DNA from: Bugulina stolonifera
Taxonomy: Eukaryota > Bryozoa > Gymnolaemata > Cheilostomatida > Bugulidae
Assembly: GCA_935421135.1 (NCBI GenBank)
Contig: OW285187.1
Span: forward strand, 9,052,001-9,116,000
DNA: 64,000 nt
Direction of reading: 5' to 3'
The translations under genes were made by a program, and so were the position numbers. Shown here in pieces: positions 24,001 to 36,906 of this stretch (the stretch's first letter is position 1; each line of letters opens with the position of its first letter). The notes beneath the pieces were generated by a model that had not been told where the DNA came from, searched no databases, and saw only the letters and a program-made list of their open reading frames with translations.

Positions 24001-25816
24001 CAATTTTGTTTTCCTCTCCTCGTAGACTATTCGTGGGTGCATAGACGATGTCCCAATAGACTTTCAATGGTTGTGCAGAGACTCAATGAGGGACCACAGC
24101 TGTGCTTTCTATGTCTATGCTAATGTCTTGGTGAGTCGTGCTTTGTTATTAGATTTGTCCTTCATTAAGGTTATGCTCACGTGCTATGGCACGTGGTATC
24201 CATCTTGAACTCTTCCTGTTGCCGCCGGAGGGCGGTTACATGATGTCATATATAATTGAAATTTTAAGAAAATTATTGAACAGGTCTGAGCTTATAATTT
24301 ATGTCAGTCGATCAGCTGATTAATCGGATTAAGACTTGATAAATTGATAATTATGTGATTATACAACTACAGTGCGTGGGGTTCATATATGTGACTGTAG
24401 AATTATGTGGAGTTCATATATGTGACTGTAGAATTATGTGGAGTTCATACATGTAACCGTAGCACTGTGTGGGGCTCATACATGTAACTGTAGAGTTATG
24501 TGATTATACAACTACAGTATGTGGGGTTCATATACGTGTATGTGACTGTAGAATCATGTGGAGTTCATACATGTAACTGTAGAATTATGTGGAGCTCATA
24601 CATATAACTGTAGAACTGTGTGGGGTTCATGCATGTAACTGTAGAATTATGTGGAGTTCATACATATAACTGTAGAACTGTGTGGGGTTCATACATGTAA
24701 CTGTAGAATTATGTGGAGTTCATACATATGACTGTAGAACTGTGTGGGGTTCATACATATAACTGTAAAACTGTGTGGAGTTCATACATATAACTGTAAA
24801 ACTGTGTGGAGTTCATACATATAACTGTAGAACTGTGTGGGGTTCATACATGTAACTGTAGAATTATGTGGAGTTCATACATATAACTGTAAAACTGTGT
24901 GGAGTTCATACATGTAACTGTAGAATTATGTGGAGTTCATACATATAACTGTAGAACTGTGTGGGGTTCATACATATAACTGTAGAATTATGTGGAGTTC
25001 ATACATATGACTGTAGAACTGTGTGGGGTTCATACATATAACTGTAAAACTGTGTGGAGTTCATACATATAACTGTAAAACTGTGTGGAGTTCATACATA
25101 TAACTGTAGAACTGTGTGGGGTTCATACATGTAACTGTAGAATTATGTGGAGTTCATACATATGACTGTAGAACTGTGTGGGGTTCATACATATAACTGT
25201 AAAACTGTGTGGAGTTCATACATATAACTGTAAAACTGTGTGGAGTTCATACATATAACTGTAGAACTGTGTGGGGTTCATACATGTAACTGTAGAATTA
25301 TGTGGAGTTCATACATATGACTGTAGAACTGTGTGGGGTTAATACATATAACTGTAAAACTGTGTGGAGTTCATACATATAACTGTAGAGGTATGTAAGA
25401 TCGGAAATCTAGCAGTCCATAAACTAATAATTTATTGTTTTAATCTAGTCTAGCATATCCTATTGACAACTTCACTTTTCCGACTATTAATTGGCTATCT
25501 CTCAGTGGCGTTTGAAAAATAAAATAGCCAATCTTGGTTTCCTGTGGAGAGAGTGGTATTCCATAGTCAATATTTACTCCCTCCTTCCCAACAACTACCT
25601 GTTCTATTAGCAGTTTTATTTACTTAGCATGACAAATAGAATATCTTATATCCAATGTTGTACTATATCTTACAGATTGAGGGCTGCGTTCTTTGTTGTT
25701 CTGCCGGTACTCATTGCAATAACTGGACAGATCTGTTTCCACTAAACTCTGCCAACCAGCTTGACATTAGTGACTTTCTGGTTCTGTTTATAATGATGCT
25801 TTTCTCTGTATATTAG
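18049..25816 (+). CDS. GPI-anchored mucin-stalk protein with Ly6/uPAR-type domain
   Basis: Predicted secreted, cell-surface glycoprotein of about 888 residues. Exons: 18049-18098, 18423-18610, 18748-19206, 19478-19605, 20144-20306, 20507-20746, 21451-21642, 22229-23098, 23393-23523, 24026-24130, 25676-25816; all junctions keep phase. The start gives a signal peptide (MGHKMVVFLTILHFNFS). Residues about 20-473 form a Cys-poor ectodomain that I do not recognise. Residues 474-760 are a Thr/Ala/Ser stalk, expected to be heavily O-glycosylated. Residues about 771-855 are a three-finger LU domain: it opens CYTC, holds spaced cysteines, and closes with CC-x4-CN (CCSAGTHCNN). The last about 20 residues are hydrophobic (FLVLFIMMLFSVY) with no charged tail, a GPI-attachment signal. 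Ligand unknown. The domain calls are firm for LU, stalk and anchor; function is open. Confidence 0.85.
21062..21117 (+). other. Possible alternative last exon of the LU-domain gene
   Basis: Preceded by a pyrimidine-rich TTACTTCTACAG and in phase with the exon ending at 20746. It would add DDGAFPLYLDYHVFPNIN and then stop at TAG 21115-21117. Its use would make a soluble form lacking stalk, LU domain and GPI tail. There is no donor, so it could only be terminal. Transcript evidence is lacking. Confidence 0.3.
22287..22482 (+). repeat. Coding (ACT/GCT)n trinucleotide tract
   Basis: Near-pure ACT and GCT codons encoding Thr and Ala in the mucin stalk. A higher-order pattern of TTTT-AA and TTT-AAA blocks suggests replication-slippage expansion. 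Long open frames on the other strand and in other frames here are by-products of the repeat. Confidence 0.9.
24367..25392. repeat. 31-bp minisatellite, about 33 copies, in the last intron of the LU-domain gene
   Basis: Units start GTGGRGTTCATACATRTAAC and end TGTARAATTAT or TGTARAACTGT. The two unit types often alternate, with several larger blocks repeated. It lies between the exon ending 24130 and the exon starting 25676. No spacers are present, so it is not a CRISPR array. Confidence 0.95.
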
Positions 25817-28800
25817 CATCTAATGGAACTACATGATAGAGCTAAATGTATTGTGCGCAAACTTTGCATTACATTACAAAACTTTCTGTTGTATCTTAGT
25901 TTCACTTGCTATGCATGGAAGATATTTTGTACTTGTACTTTTCATGACTGCACTGTAAGCTTTTTTTACCATTACTAGTTACAAAATACTTGGCCAAGCT
26001 TTATAATTTAACATTAGATATTGATGTTACTCGGGATAAATGATCTTTGTTCAGTGTTTGTCATTTTTGTTACTTTGATGTAGCAGGTATCTATACCTTT
26101 GAACCAAATATAGAGTATGACAAAATAAAATATTGATGGCTTAATTCCACTGATAGCAAAAAAGTGAAACAAATCCTAACATTTTTGCATAAAACATCAC
26201 AAAAATTCAAGGAGCTTGGAACTAGTTGTAGCATCGCTGGCCAAATAAACTTCTTTGAATCTTGTTTCACGCCATATAGCACTATCCATGATCTGTTTTT
26301 GTAAAACATTTTGAACAGGCTATCTTTATAACTGAATCATAACCAATGGAAGTTGCACAAATTCTTTAAGCAGATTGTTGAAATCTGCAGAACTAATTCA
26401 TCATCATTAGAGAGGAACGAGTTGGCTGGACCTTGCTAATCTCATTTCTTCAAATGAAATTCTTAGACAAGGAAGTTGTCAACTTAGAATTATTTTATAC
26501 CTTTATAGCTTCTGTAAGGTCTTGCAACCACAGCAACCATGTCTCATTATCAATCTGTCATATTGAGGTAAAATCAATCACTAATATACAATAATTGTAG
26601 CTAATATCAATCAGCTGGAGGTATGCAGCATCCTTGTTCGTCTAAGTAGCAGATATCTGACATCTAATCCTAAAATAGAATTAATCAGCTGACAGTCCAG
26701 AGTTGGCTTCTACATTTCTATAGGATTTGTTTGAGTACATTTGATTTAGATATCCTATATACAGGACACTGCACCATCAGTGACAGCAAGTGCTTCACTG
26801 CACCATCAGTGGCAGCAAGTGCTTCACTGTACAATCCTGCTGTCTCATTATCATTTCAAGCTGAAGTTAAGGAAACGATTATTTCCTTTTGTAGGAGTTA
26901 AGCTGATGCTCTATAATATTGCTCAATGCTGATTCATTGTTATTCAAATTTAAGTCCTTTTTCAGATATCACAAGCTTATGGCATGATATTAATTTCCTT
27001 GTTCTAATTCATATTATGATACATGCCATTAGAAAAGACTGTATTACACTAAGAAGCTTCCATTAAGGTGACAATGCAAATTCTCAAACAATGCAAGCAA
27101 GCCTGTGTGTCATCAAGTTATCATTAGATCGCTAGTCAAGGTCACGTGTTCATGCTGAGCTGACGACAAATGATGCATTGGCTGAGTCAGCAGCTCTGCT
27201 TGCTATTAGTGACTCATAGAAAACTGCTGACATGTTAAGGAACATTGAATAGTCTTAAGGAAGAAGCAAAAATGTCATGCTTCCAATTTATTCCTTATCA
27301 TTTACATAATATAAAAATACCACTATAATAGAGTACATAAATGTGTCTCTAATAAATCACCTACTCTTCCCCCAACATCCTTGCTCTGGTTTTAAAGGTG
27401 ACTCACGAGAAACTGTCTAGTCTATGTTTCATTAGTTGACCACCCTGACCATAAACATGGAACCAAGGCTATTCAAATTTCTCCTCTGTAGCATGTAACA
27501 GGCAGACACAGAGACTCCAACCAGTAAGCAGAAGAATGCAGTGACTGGCTCACTCGTGACTCTGCATACCACAGCGCTCTTTCCTCAGTGTACCCTCTCT
27601 ATAACATAGACAAGTCATGTTTTATAAATGGGTGGTGATGTTTCTAGCTGTTCATTGCAGCTCTACATACATTTGTATGTGTTAGTATGATGTTAGATGC
27701 TGTGTATGAGTGGAATTTGTTTCGTCACCTCATTTGAGTATTCCATATTTGAAGTTGATAATTTTATTTGTTTTTTATTGGTTCTTTTCCATTTGATAAT
27801 ATTTGAAACTCTATAAAGTCTAGACTATTGAAAAAGTTTCACAAAAAACCTAATGTGGATGTTATGCAACGTTTACCACTGTTGCTACCACTAGAACCAG
27901 TGTTTTGTGCAGAGAAATCAGCATGTACGCTGCATTGCCATTGATTGGCTGGGAGTTGGGTAGGAAGTTGTTCTCTCTTTTTTCACCAAACTGGCTTAGC
28001 TTGCAGTGTCTGTGGAAACTTTTATTTTCTAACATGGTTGATAATATTGTAACAGATTATAAACACAAACCAAAGGTCTACAACTATTATTGTAGTGATT
28101 GTATTTTGTCAAGATATAATATGGGAAATCCAATAGTGACGAACACTGTTATTTTGCCAAACAGTATTACTGAACTTCTCATTTCACAACCTAATAAAAG
28201 GAAGTGCGAAGGTGGCCACTGCAGACACGCCCTTATTGCAATGTTACATTACTAACCAAAAGCACGAGGATGCTAATTGTGTATCAGCCAATTTTAGCAG
28301 TTAGTTAAATATTGTTCCGGAATTAACAAAAAATACTACATTCTGTAAAGCATGGTAGGCTATCTTTCACAGCGGGAAGTGATTGACGGAAAATGATTGA
28401 CGCTAGAAAGTAGCATATTCAATGAAGTGGATGCATAATTAACATATTGTTGTTTTAAAATAGTCTAAAATTGCATAACAAGTGAATACCTGTATGTAGG
28501 CCGGCACAGGCTGAGGGGGTGGAATTTTGGCAAACTATAAGCCTACATGTAGCCTACTAAGCTGCTCTTGTCCAGCATTACGTTATGGTATAATATAACA
28601 TTAATAGGTAGATTAATCACATGCCCTATGCTGCCCTATCACATGCCCTATGCTGCAATGTCTAATAATTTAGGTAAAGCTGGGGTAAAACTCAAACCTC
28701 CACCTTCTCAACATCACCCAGTAAAGGTTTTTCTAAATTGGTATAGTCATACATAGGCCTACATTGTATATACACTGTTGTACTTAGTAGTGTATGCATA

Positions 28801-31502
28801 TATACACTGTACATGTACTTAGTGTATGCACTCATTCATACAGACATCTATTATCTGCAGATTATGTAAAATACCATAATGGCGCTTATTTAGCATTTCC
28901 AACATTTCTCCGTATCATGGGACTTCTAATGTGATATACAGCGTTATGTAGCTAGTGGCTAAGAACTGTATGTTCTCAATGGAGTCAATGATTGTATCAT
29001 GGACTTGAGGTTAATTTTCCAATTGTATTTGTAACAAAATTCTGTTTTTCAACTGTTATTTTCAAATAATAGCATTGATTCATTTCTGTACTCCCTGAAG
29101 ATGCTTGTGTGGGATAATAGTTTAACGATAAAAAGCAGTACTAGGCGCATTTAGTCTATTTTTTCTCCTAATATTTCGATAACCATCCAGTTATCATCGT
29201 CAGAGAATGAACAAAGTGCAACTGGTACTACCTTTCATGAGAAAATAGCAATGTAATGCTTTTAGGAATATGAGACATTCATCACCATAGATATAATATC
29301 TGTGTTTATTATTACATGTACATGTATATTCAACTAGCAGACGTGCATGCTATCAGTCATTACCATGTCATACGAATTTAATTTCAATGAAGTAACTAGT
29401 AAAGTTTTGCAAATATATTATATACTGCATTGTAAGAGCTTCTAAATACTGCAACAACATAGTACACAGGGAAAGAAACGTATATCGTATATACATATAT
29501 AGTCCATATCTGTATCGTATTGCAGAGCTTATACTACTCATATAATATATAAGTCTATAATATACATCTAGATGTAATTTTTCAGAAAAAAAATTCTGAA
29601 CTTTATTGAACAGGTTCATGCACTCATTTATGAGATTTAACAAGATTAGAAGGTTTTGCATTAGTGGCGAAATTCTTTCTACAGGTCTCTCTCTAACCAA
29701 CGTTCTTGATTGGGTTTAAAGTCCAGGTTAGTTGGTTCAGACTCGAGCAGATAAAATTAGTTACAGAGATTGACATGGTAGCAATAGTAATCTTGATTTA
29801 TGACTTTTTGTTTATCTAAATACAGATATTATGCACATTTACATAAATCTCATGACTGTGTGCTTTCAAGACATTTAGTTGGCGCTGGACATGATCCTTC
29901 TGAAAAATTTTACTGATCATGTGCCACGAATCAATTTGCCTGTTTTGCAACAAAAAAATATATCAGTTACAGAGTTTAAGTATAATCAATTACTGAACAT
30001 CCTTTAAATGGTGCACATAATTATATAGATTTATTACCAGAGGGTTTGTTGCAACTACTAATTACCTGCCTAGAGAGAACATCCAGACCTCCAGCAAGCA
30101 TTTAGGTGAATTCTCAAACCAAATTCTGGTTGTTTATGAGCATCAGGTTTGCAACATTGGTTACCGTGTTGCAACATTGGTTACTCGTGAGTTAACACAG
30201 CTTGGTGGTAGAGAGTGTAGGAAGCACAGCTCCAAAATGTCTAACTAACCCTGGTAAAAGATTACTGAAATAAATACCATGTAATAACTTAATTAACTTA
30301 TATCTCTATGTTGAAGTTAATGGATTACATAATTCAACCTTTCCATCATCTTCTTGCTATGTCCAATATTGCTTTTAGTGGTAAATAGTCTTTATGTGAG
30401 TAAATACTAGCTCTGTGAATGGTGCACTCTGTTCTCTGTTCAGGGCTAGATTTCAGGCTGTTCAAAAATGTGTTGAAGATGTACTATAGAACTTGGGATA
30501 AAACATACACCTGGGACTGGGACCTCATTCTACAAACTACCACAATAATTAAGTATTATACATGTAAAGGTAACAATTACGGATTCATGAATGATTATCA
30601 CTTGTGTTTTGACAACCTTGGGTTTCCCAACTTCCTCAAACAATTTGGGCTACAATACTATTGTTCTCATAGGATGTCAGGATATAACTACAGACATGTA
30701 CAATGTAGTGTATTATATGACACAAGATATAAGATATAAAACAAATATATTACGAATCATAAAACAGGGAGCAGCCTTGTTCTACTGGTTACAGTTCTTA
30801 ACATTTATTTGGAAATTCCAAGTTTGATTCATGTAAACAGCATTTGTTGTTGTGTTAGGAACCCCAGAAAAGCAAAACTAGAAAAATGCTGATCTCCTTA
30901 AAGCATAGCTTTCTTATCTAGTATTAACAACAGTAGTAAGGTATATTGCAAAGTGGTGTAAAACGATCACTTATAAAAGTCATCTTTGCTCAAAGTTTGA
31001 AACTTCTGGCTGGTTGCACCAAGTATTATCTTCGGGAGTTATCCTTTCTCTTTTGAACTAATGCCTCCCATAACTATATCTATTGGATTCAACGAACTGT
31101 CAAAACAGGAAGGGACGAGCAAACTAATAGCCACAGAGTCCTTAGTGATGAATTCATTATGATGCAAGGTGTCTTCCTGTGCTGACCTGACAAGGGTTGG
31201 CCAGCTGGAGAGAACTTGGTAACAAGCTTGTAATTTGGTCACAAAATTTGTCCAATGGACTACACATTTTCTCCAGACTCTTGCACAACTAAGCTGAGCG
31301 TATTAAGTTGTATTCTGTAGAGCTACTTCTGAACTCCTACGTGTATGAGAGATGAATCAATGATAATCATATTACCCTCTTCCTTAGCAATCATTCACTC
31401 ATTCTACAACACATTTCCTTTTCAAAATTGATAGGTGACAGTTTGTCTGTAAATTTGGAATTATCCCTCCTCACTCTTTTATAAATCTGGGCTGCAATTA
31501 TA
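25817..31502. other. Gene-poor AT-rich stretch
   Basis: Probable 3' UTR of the LU-domain gene at first, with an AATAAA at 26124-26129. A 29-bp sequence is present twice in tandem near 26766-26823. Copies of the dispersed AAGTTGTTCTCTC-type motif occur at 27963-27977 and 31034-31050. Short open frames, the longest 116 codons at 27905-28255, have no domain and run through repeat sequence, so I do not call them genes. Confidence 0.6.
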
Positions 31503-31992
31503 CCCTAAAAGCAGAAATATTTCGCGGAAGAAATCCTGGAGCAATTTGCGATAGAAATATTTAGCGAGTTTGGCCTATCGCGAAATTTGTTTAAGTCCCA
31601 AAATTGATGTTTAAGCATATTTCAGCATTAAAACCAAGCTTAGCTAAGCTCTATGTTTACTCAGATTTAAACCCCACTTACATACAGTACAAAACTACAG
31701 CTGACTCCTACATAGTGCAGTAAGCCCACCTGTGAGGTAAAGTAATTACTATAGCTTGTTAAAAAATCCTCTGATTAAGCTCTTACTCTAGGCTACTTAC
31801 CAATTATGTTACAGCAAATACTTGCTGCTTTATAAAATATTCAACTATGTATCATATAGCTATATAACTGCATGTATGGTATGTTTAAACCAGAAATTAT
31901 TTAAATCAGCTTGAAAGCAGATATTAATAGCGATGGAAATTATTTGCGAGTTTGTCACACGCAAAACTCGCAAAATGTATCTGCTTTTAGGG
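31503..31992. mobile_element. 490-bp MITE with TA flanks
   Basis: The ends are inverted repeats starting CCCTAAAAGCAGA, flanked by TA at 31501-31502 and 31993-31994. That is the duplication expected for Tc1/mariner-like elements. The interior has repeated TCGC/GCGA-rich short blocks near both ends (for example CTATCGCGAAAT). There is no transposase. Confidence 0.7.
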
Positions 31993-34900
31993 TAGATAAT
32001 AAATGGGCTAATGCAGTGTATCCAGGGGAGGGCAAATTGGCCAAGCATGTCAGATAATGACATTGTTTGGAAATCATGTCCTGATATTTTTAAATAACCA
32101 TATGCAGGCCTGTTTCGTCTCAAAAATACATTCACAAGACTTGATGCTGCTGTAGACACACAGTGAATCTGTGAACAATATAACAGTCTAATCTAAGTCT
32201 ATATGGGCTGCTGTTTCTAGCATCTACAAAGAAATAGGTGACCCAAATCCATCCATATGACTAGACAGTAAAATGTTGATCTCTGTAGCTGCAGTTTTCA
32301 ATAACATGATAGGCATATTTTCCTCAAACATGTGATAAAATAGCTAATAGGCTGATCCCATGTTGATGATGGCAAGACAAAGTCACAAAAGAAAAGTTAT
32401 GGCAACCTTAGCAGAATTTCCCAGCACAAGTCAAAACACAATGTGGCTTGTTTGGAGTAACCACAACCATACTATATAATGGTATAAAATCTGAATTTAT
32501 ATATTAATATTAACCCATTGTTTTGAAGTATAGGCTACAACTTTTGTTTTTGAGCAGGCACCAGTCAATTGTTACTAAGCTATCCCACATACTGTGTTAC
32601 TATTACTATTGTCAATCCCAGAGCTCTTTGGTTCTCCCTCCAGAAGGGTATAGGTGGATTAATCTAATATGATCTCTCACTGCACATACAGATCGAGGCG
32701 GTGGCTTTTGCTAAGTTCAGAACTGGTCAATATGTGTATGTCACGCATCACTTTTTGTGACGTCAGCTGCCCACAACACAACACAACACAACAGGCCAAT
32801 AAAATGCCAAGTCATTCTGTTATTCCATAGTTCCAACTCATCCAATGAAATAGAATTATAGAGAAGATATAATTGAACTGAAATAAATCAGGTGGCTTCT
32901 TCTGGGGCTTATGTATAACATAACAATTGAAAGAGAATTTCAACATAAATACAACAATTCATATCCTCATTTCATAACTTAGTAAGATATTGCACAGCAA
33001 TTATTATCCTTCTATATGATATGCAAAGTAATTAATACCCTTCTATGATAGTAAATACGTTGCATTGTATTGACAATCTTCCATCTTTCACAAATAATAG
33101 ACTGTAGGCAATCAAAGAGTCTCACTGGCTAATGGACTATTGATGAATGCTGGCTGACTGTTTGCTGAAGGCTGCTGATACAATTATGTAATACGCTATA
33201 CTAATCTAGTTATAATACATTATATTTATAATATTCATGTTGCACACAAGGTATGGGCTAGCACCAAATATACTAGGTGACACAACTTTCTCAGCCAATA
33301 ACCAGTATCATGTCATTAATATCATGCACATAAATAAATGCAAGAGATTGTAATGTCAACATTTAGGTTATAGTTTTGTTGGTTTGGTGAGGTATAACAT
33401 TTCCAAAAATTCCTCACATCTTTTGGCCAGTTCACTATTGAAATGCTTATAAAATGGCAACCTGCCAATATTATCCTGGCTAGTTCTGCATTATTGCTAT
33501 CAAATCCCTCTCTGCAATACATGTACAATGTAGTACATGCATTTCACTAATTCACATAGCTCAAATTTCTGGAATGGCGGCTTATATAATTATATTTTTT
33601 ACTATATACAACTATTAGTCCCCCACTATAATGTTGTATAATGTAGCATAATTATTATTATTATTATTATTTGCTTCAAGGAATGGCCACTTTATAAATC
33701 TACTCCCAAGCAATGTTTTAACGCCAACATATCCCACAGACACATTTGGAAGGATTGTAGTTACTTTTCTAGTATGTTGGGCTATCTATTAGTGGCCTGC
33801 CTCTTTTTGGAACTACCTGTGACCTTGTAGCTTCTATTTGGACAGGTTCAACCCTTTATCTGAATAATGTTACAGTTGAAGCTTCATAAATAACTAAATG
33901 TTTCTAAGGTCATAGTAAAAAGACTGATGCTCTTTAATGACCTCTCAAATATATGGCTCCGGATAGTATATACTGCCCCATGCTTCATAAATAAGTATAA
34001 AATATCTTCCATCAAACTATTTTAATGTACACTTCAAAGAGAATACAATCCTCCTATGATTGCATTCTTTATCACCAATCTCTAGTAGGCAGAAAAGAAT
34101 AATTTTATAATATTGTAAACAGCCGACTGAATATCAAAGAGAACAGCAGCAGCTAACAGTAACTGTTTGACCTGGTGCCCAGGCTAGTTCGACAGTAGCC
34201 TGTTCAGTTCAACTTGGTAGATATTTGGGAGCAATTACATTACAGCTGTTTATAATCAGCTACCGGATGAGCTAAAGACTGTCAATAGGATCGTGACAAT
34301 TTACATAGTAAGATAATGACAATCTGACTAAACAGGATAATTGACTTATTCTCCAAGGGAGATAATCTGAGGCGAAATGAAATGGTCTACATTTATATGT
34401 GCTGGTGCAAGGCAGTGGTGCATCTGGCATATAATTAAATGCTTAATATTTTGCGGTAGTTTACACACCCATTCTCTCCTTCCCACATCACCTCAGCAGT
34501 ACCAGGCTATCCATTAATCTATGCTAATCATGTCACATCATAAAATAATTATTATAATAATTAAATTCAAACTGCTTAAAACTCAATTCATTACCAATAA
34601 ATAATTTTAAGCAACATTTTAATAGACCGGGAATAGCATAATTTTAATAGCACAAGATGGTGTTTCCTACTAGCTCCCCATAGCTAATTATTTGGGTGGA
34701 CATTTGAACTTTCACAAACTGCAGGCTATAATTATTTTCAAAGTAAAAATTAGAAATTAATGATTTGGTTTAAGAACAAGATTATTTTGTTGTATTGGTT
34801 TAAACCCAGGCTGTGGACAGGAAGTGGCCCAGACTGTGTCTATTATCCCTTACTCAGCCCTTACTCCAATTCCAAGATGCATAAGTAAACTACTAGAAAG

Positions 34901-36651
34901 TTGGATAAAGTGGAAATGGCCGACACCTTATTAAATTCATAGATACTTCCAGTTAATTCGGTTAATTAATCCAATTTCCTGCATTGATTTATCTCAATGG
35001 TTTTTAAAAAACAGCACCTTGTAGTAAATTAGGTACCAGGTACCTGTTGGGGCCAGGTACTGACAGTGTTATATAACCTGACATTGACAGTTTTTTGTTG
35101 GAATTTTCTCAGGAGGAATTGTCTTTTCTCCCTTGGTTCATAGAGTTTCCCAACATAAACCTGTATATAATGACCCCCCCCCCTCCCCCCATCCCCCCAT
35201 CCCATGGCCCAAACACAGTTGAAACATGTACATGTACGTGGTAGCTTGTCCTTGCAAAGCATGGAATCAACACTGCTTATGCACTTTTGCAGTTGCCTTG
35301 ATTTAGCACAAAAGAGCTGCTAGCTGGTAGTATGAATAGTCGATAGAAATAGTACTGCATGTAATAGATCTCAACATAGCAATAGTCTAAATGCATGTAC
35401 ATGTTGTAATGTACACTTTATATTGTATTGTGGTCTCTTATTCAAAATAAGGGATGAGAGAACAAAAACAATACATGAAATTTATTGAGAGCAAATTTAA
35501 ACCTTTCGTATGAAGGGAGGGGTATCATGCTCTCCTGATAACATGAATTCCCTACTGAGCCTACTCCACCTAGTGATCAAGCTATGGCCTCAACATGACA
35601 TCATGAGGGGCATATTGGTGGTTTTCTGGAATATCAATTGGATCACTATGGACAGTTGAATATTTAATCAAAAAAACTTTAATTCCGCTCACACCTCATT
35701 CTAGCCTGAATATTATAATTGTATTTATTCAAATGGCATACAGAACTTTATGATCAAATCTGAATACCTATTCTGATCACATGATTTCTGCTCATTTAGT
35801 TTATTCTTGTGTTTCAATGTGATGGCACTTCCAGCATTGACCTGCTAATACCATTCAATAACCAGCTGACCTCTTGCATATGAGGGCACTTGCTGCCACG
35901 TGTCAATCAACTGTCAGCCGAATTGATAATGTTATAAAGAAGTTCTTTTGACCTCAACAAATATGTACAATGTACATGTATTGCCGTCAAGTTTCAGTTT
36001 AGTTTACGCAAGTTATGTTGAAATTACCAATGGGGGTTATCTACTGCACTGTACTCTATGCTATTTTTTTCCTGTCATCGTGACTAAAGAGTTATCCTGG
36101 ACCTAAAAGTCTACACACTGTCTTCTAACAGGATGCTGCTTAGAATCCCAGAGCTCATAGGTCAAGTGCTCAATGTCAGATTATACTACACAACAAATTA
36201 AATGGACAAATAATGGTGGCAAACTCTTGGTGGCTGATACTCTTTCAATCCCATATGCAAGAATCTAGACTAACAAGTGTTTTGTGTGGCCTGAGCTCCT
36301 CCAGACTGTAATAACCAACAGTTGGAGGCTGTGTGAGCTGTTTATATATTCCAGCAGGTGCTTGGAAACACCTATGAGTGATATGTCAGTCTCACTGGCA
36401 CTGATAGTGGGGTGCTAGCAGTGTAATGGTAATCTCAGAGAGATTATTGGTGATCATGGTGATCATGGCGCTCATGACATTAGATTGCATAATCAGATAT
36501 ACATAATGTAAATTGGTGCAGATGATATCATGTGGAGACAACCTCAAGTCAATTTACACCAGTTATGGTCACCTTAGAAACTGGGTGTTACTGCATAGAA
36601 TTGCCTATGGGTTATTGAGTCTAAACTCATACTAGAGTAGCTCTAAAACAA

Positions 36652-36906
36652 CACAACATACCTGTCAAGTATAACACAACATACCTGTCAAGTATAACAC
36701 AACATACCTGTCAAGTAAACAGAAATAGAATCTGGGAGATTTTGAGCAGCATAATATCCAGAGATTCTTCAAGAGAGACATACCCAAGATAGCAAAATAT
36801 CATTTTAGTTAAATAATATTGCGTTTTATTAGCAAATGCTGTGTTCTAAAACTAGAGGTAAGCAGGAGGTTAGAAACCTAGATACATAACACTTGACAGG
36901 TATGCT
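36652..36906. mobile_element. Probable MITE remnant with CATACCTGTCAAGT ends
   Basis: Three direct 23-bp units containing CATACCTGTCAAGT stand on the left, and one inverted copy (ACTTGACAGGTATG) on the right, about 170-230 bp away. This is consistent with a small TIR element whose left end has been tandemly multiplied. No clear target duplication was found. Confidence 0.45.

Noticed and set aside
24367..25392. CRISPR-like array
   Set aside because: Head-to-tail units without spacers in a eukaryotic intron.
27905..28255. 116-codon open frame in the gene-poor region
   Set aside because: Runs through a copy of the dispersed motif and has no domain or splice support.
31503..31992. Telomeric repeat at CCCTAAAA / TTTTAGGG
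   Set aside because: Only one copy at each end and in inverted order; better explained as MITE termini.
32757..32766. TGACGTCA-like CRE site
   Set aside because: A single match with no gene nearby; expected by chance in 64 kb.
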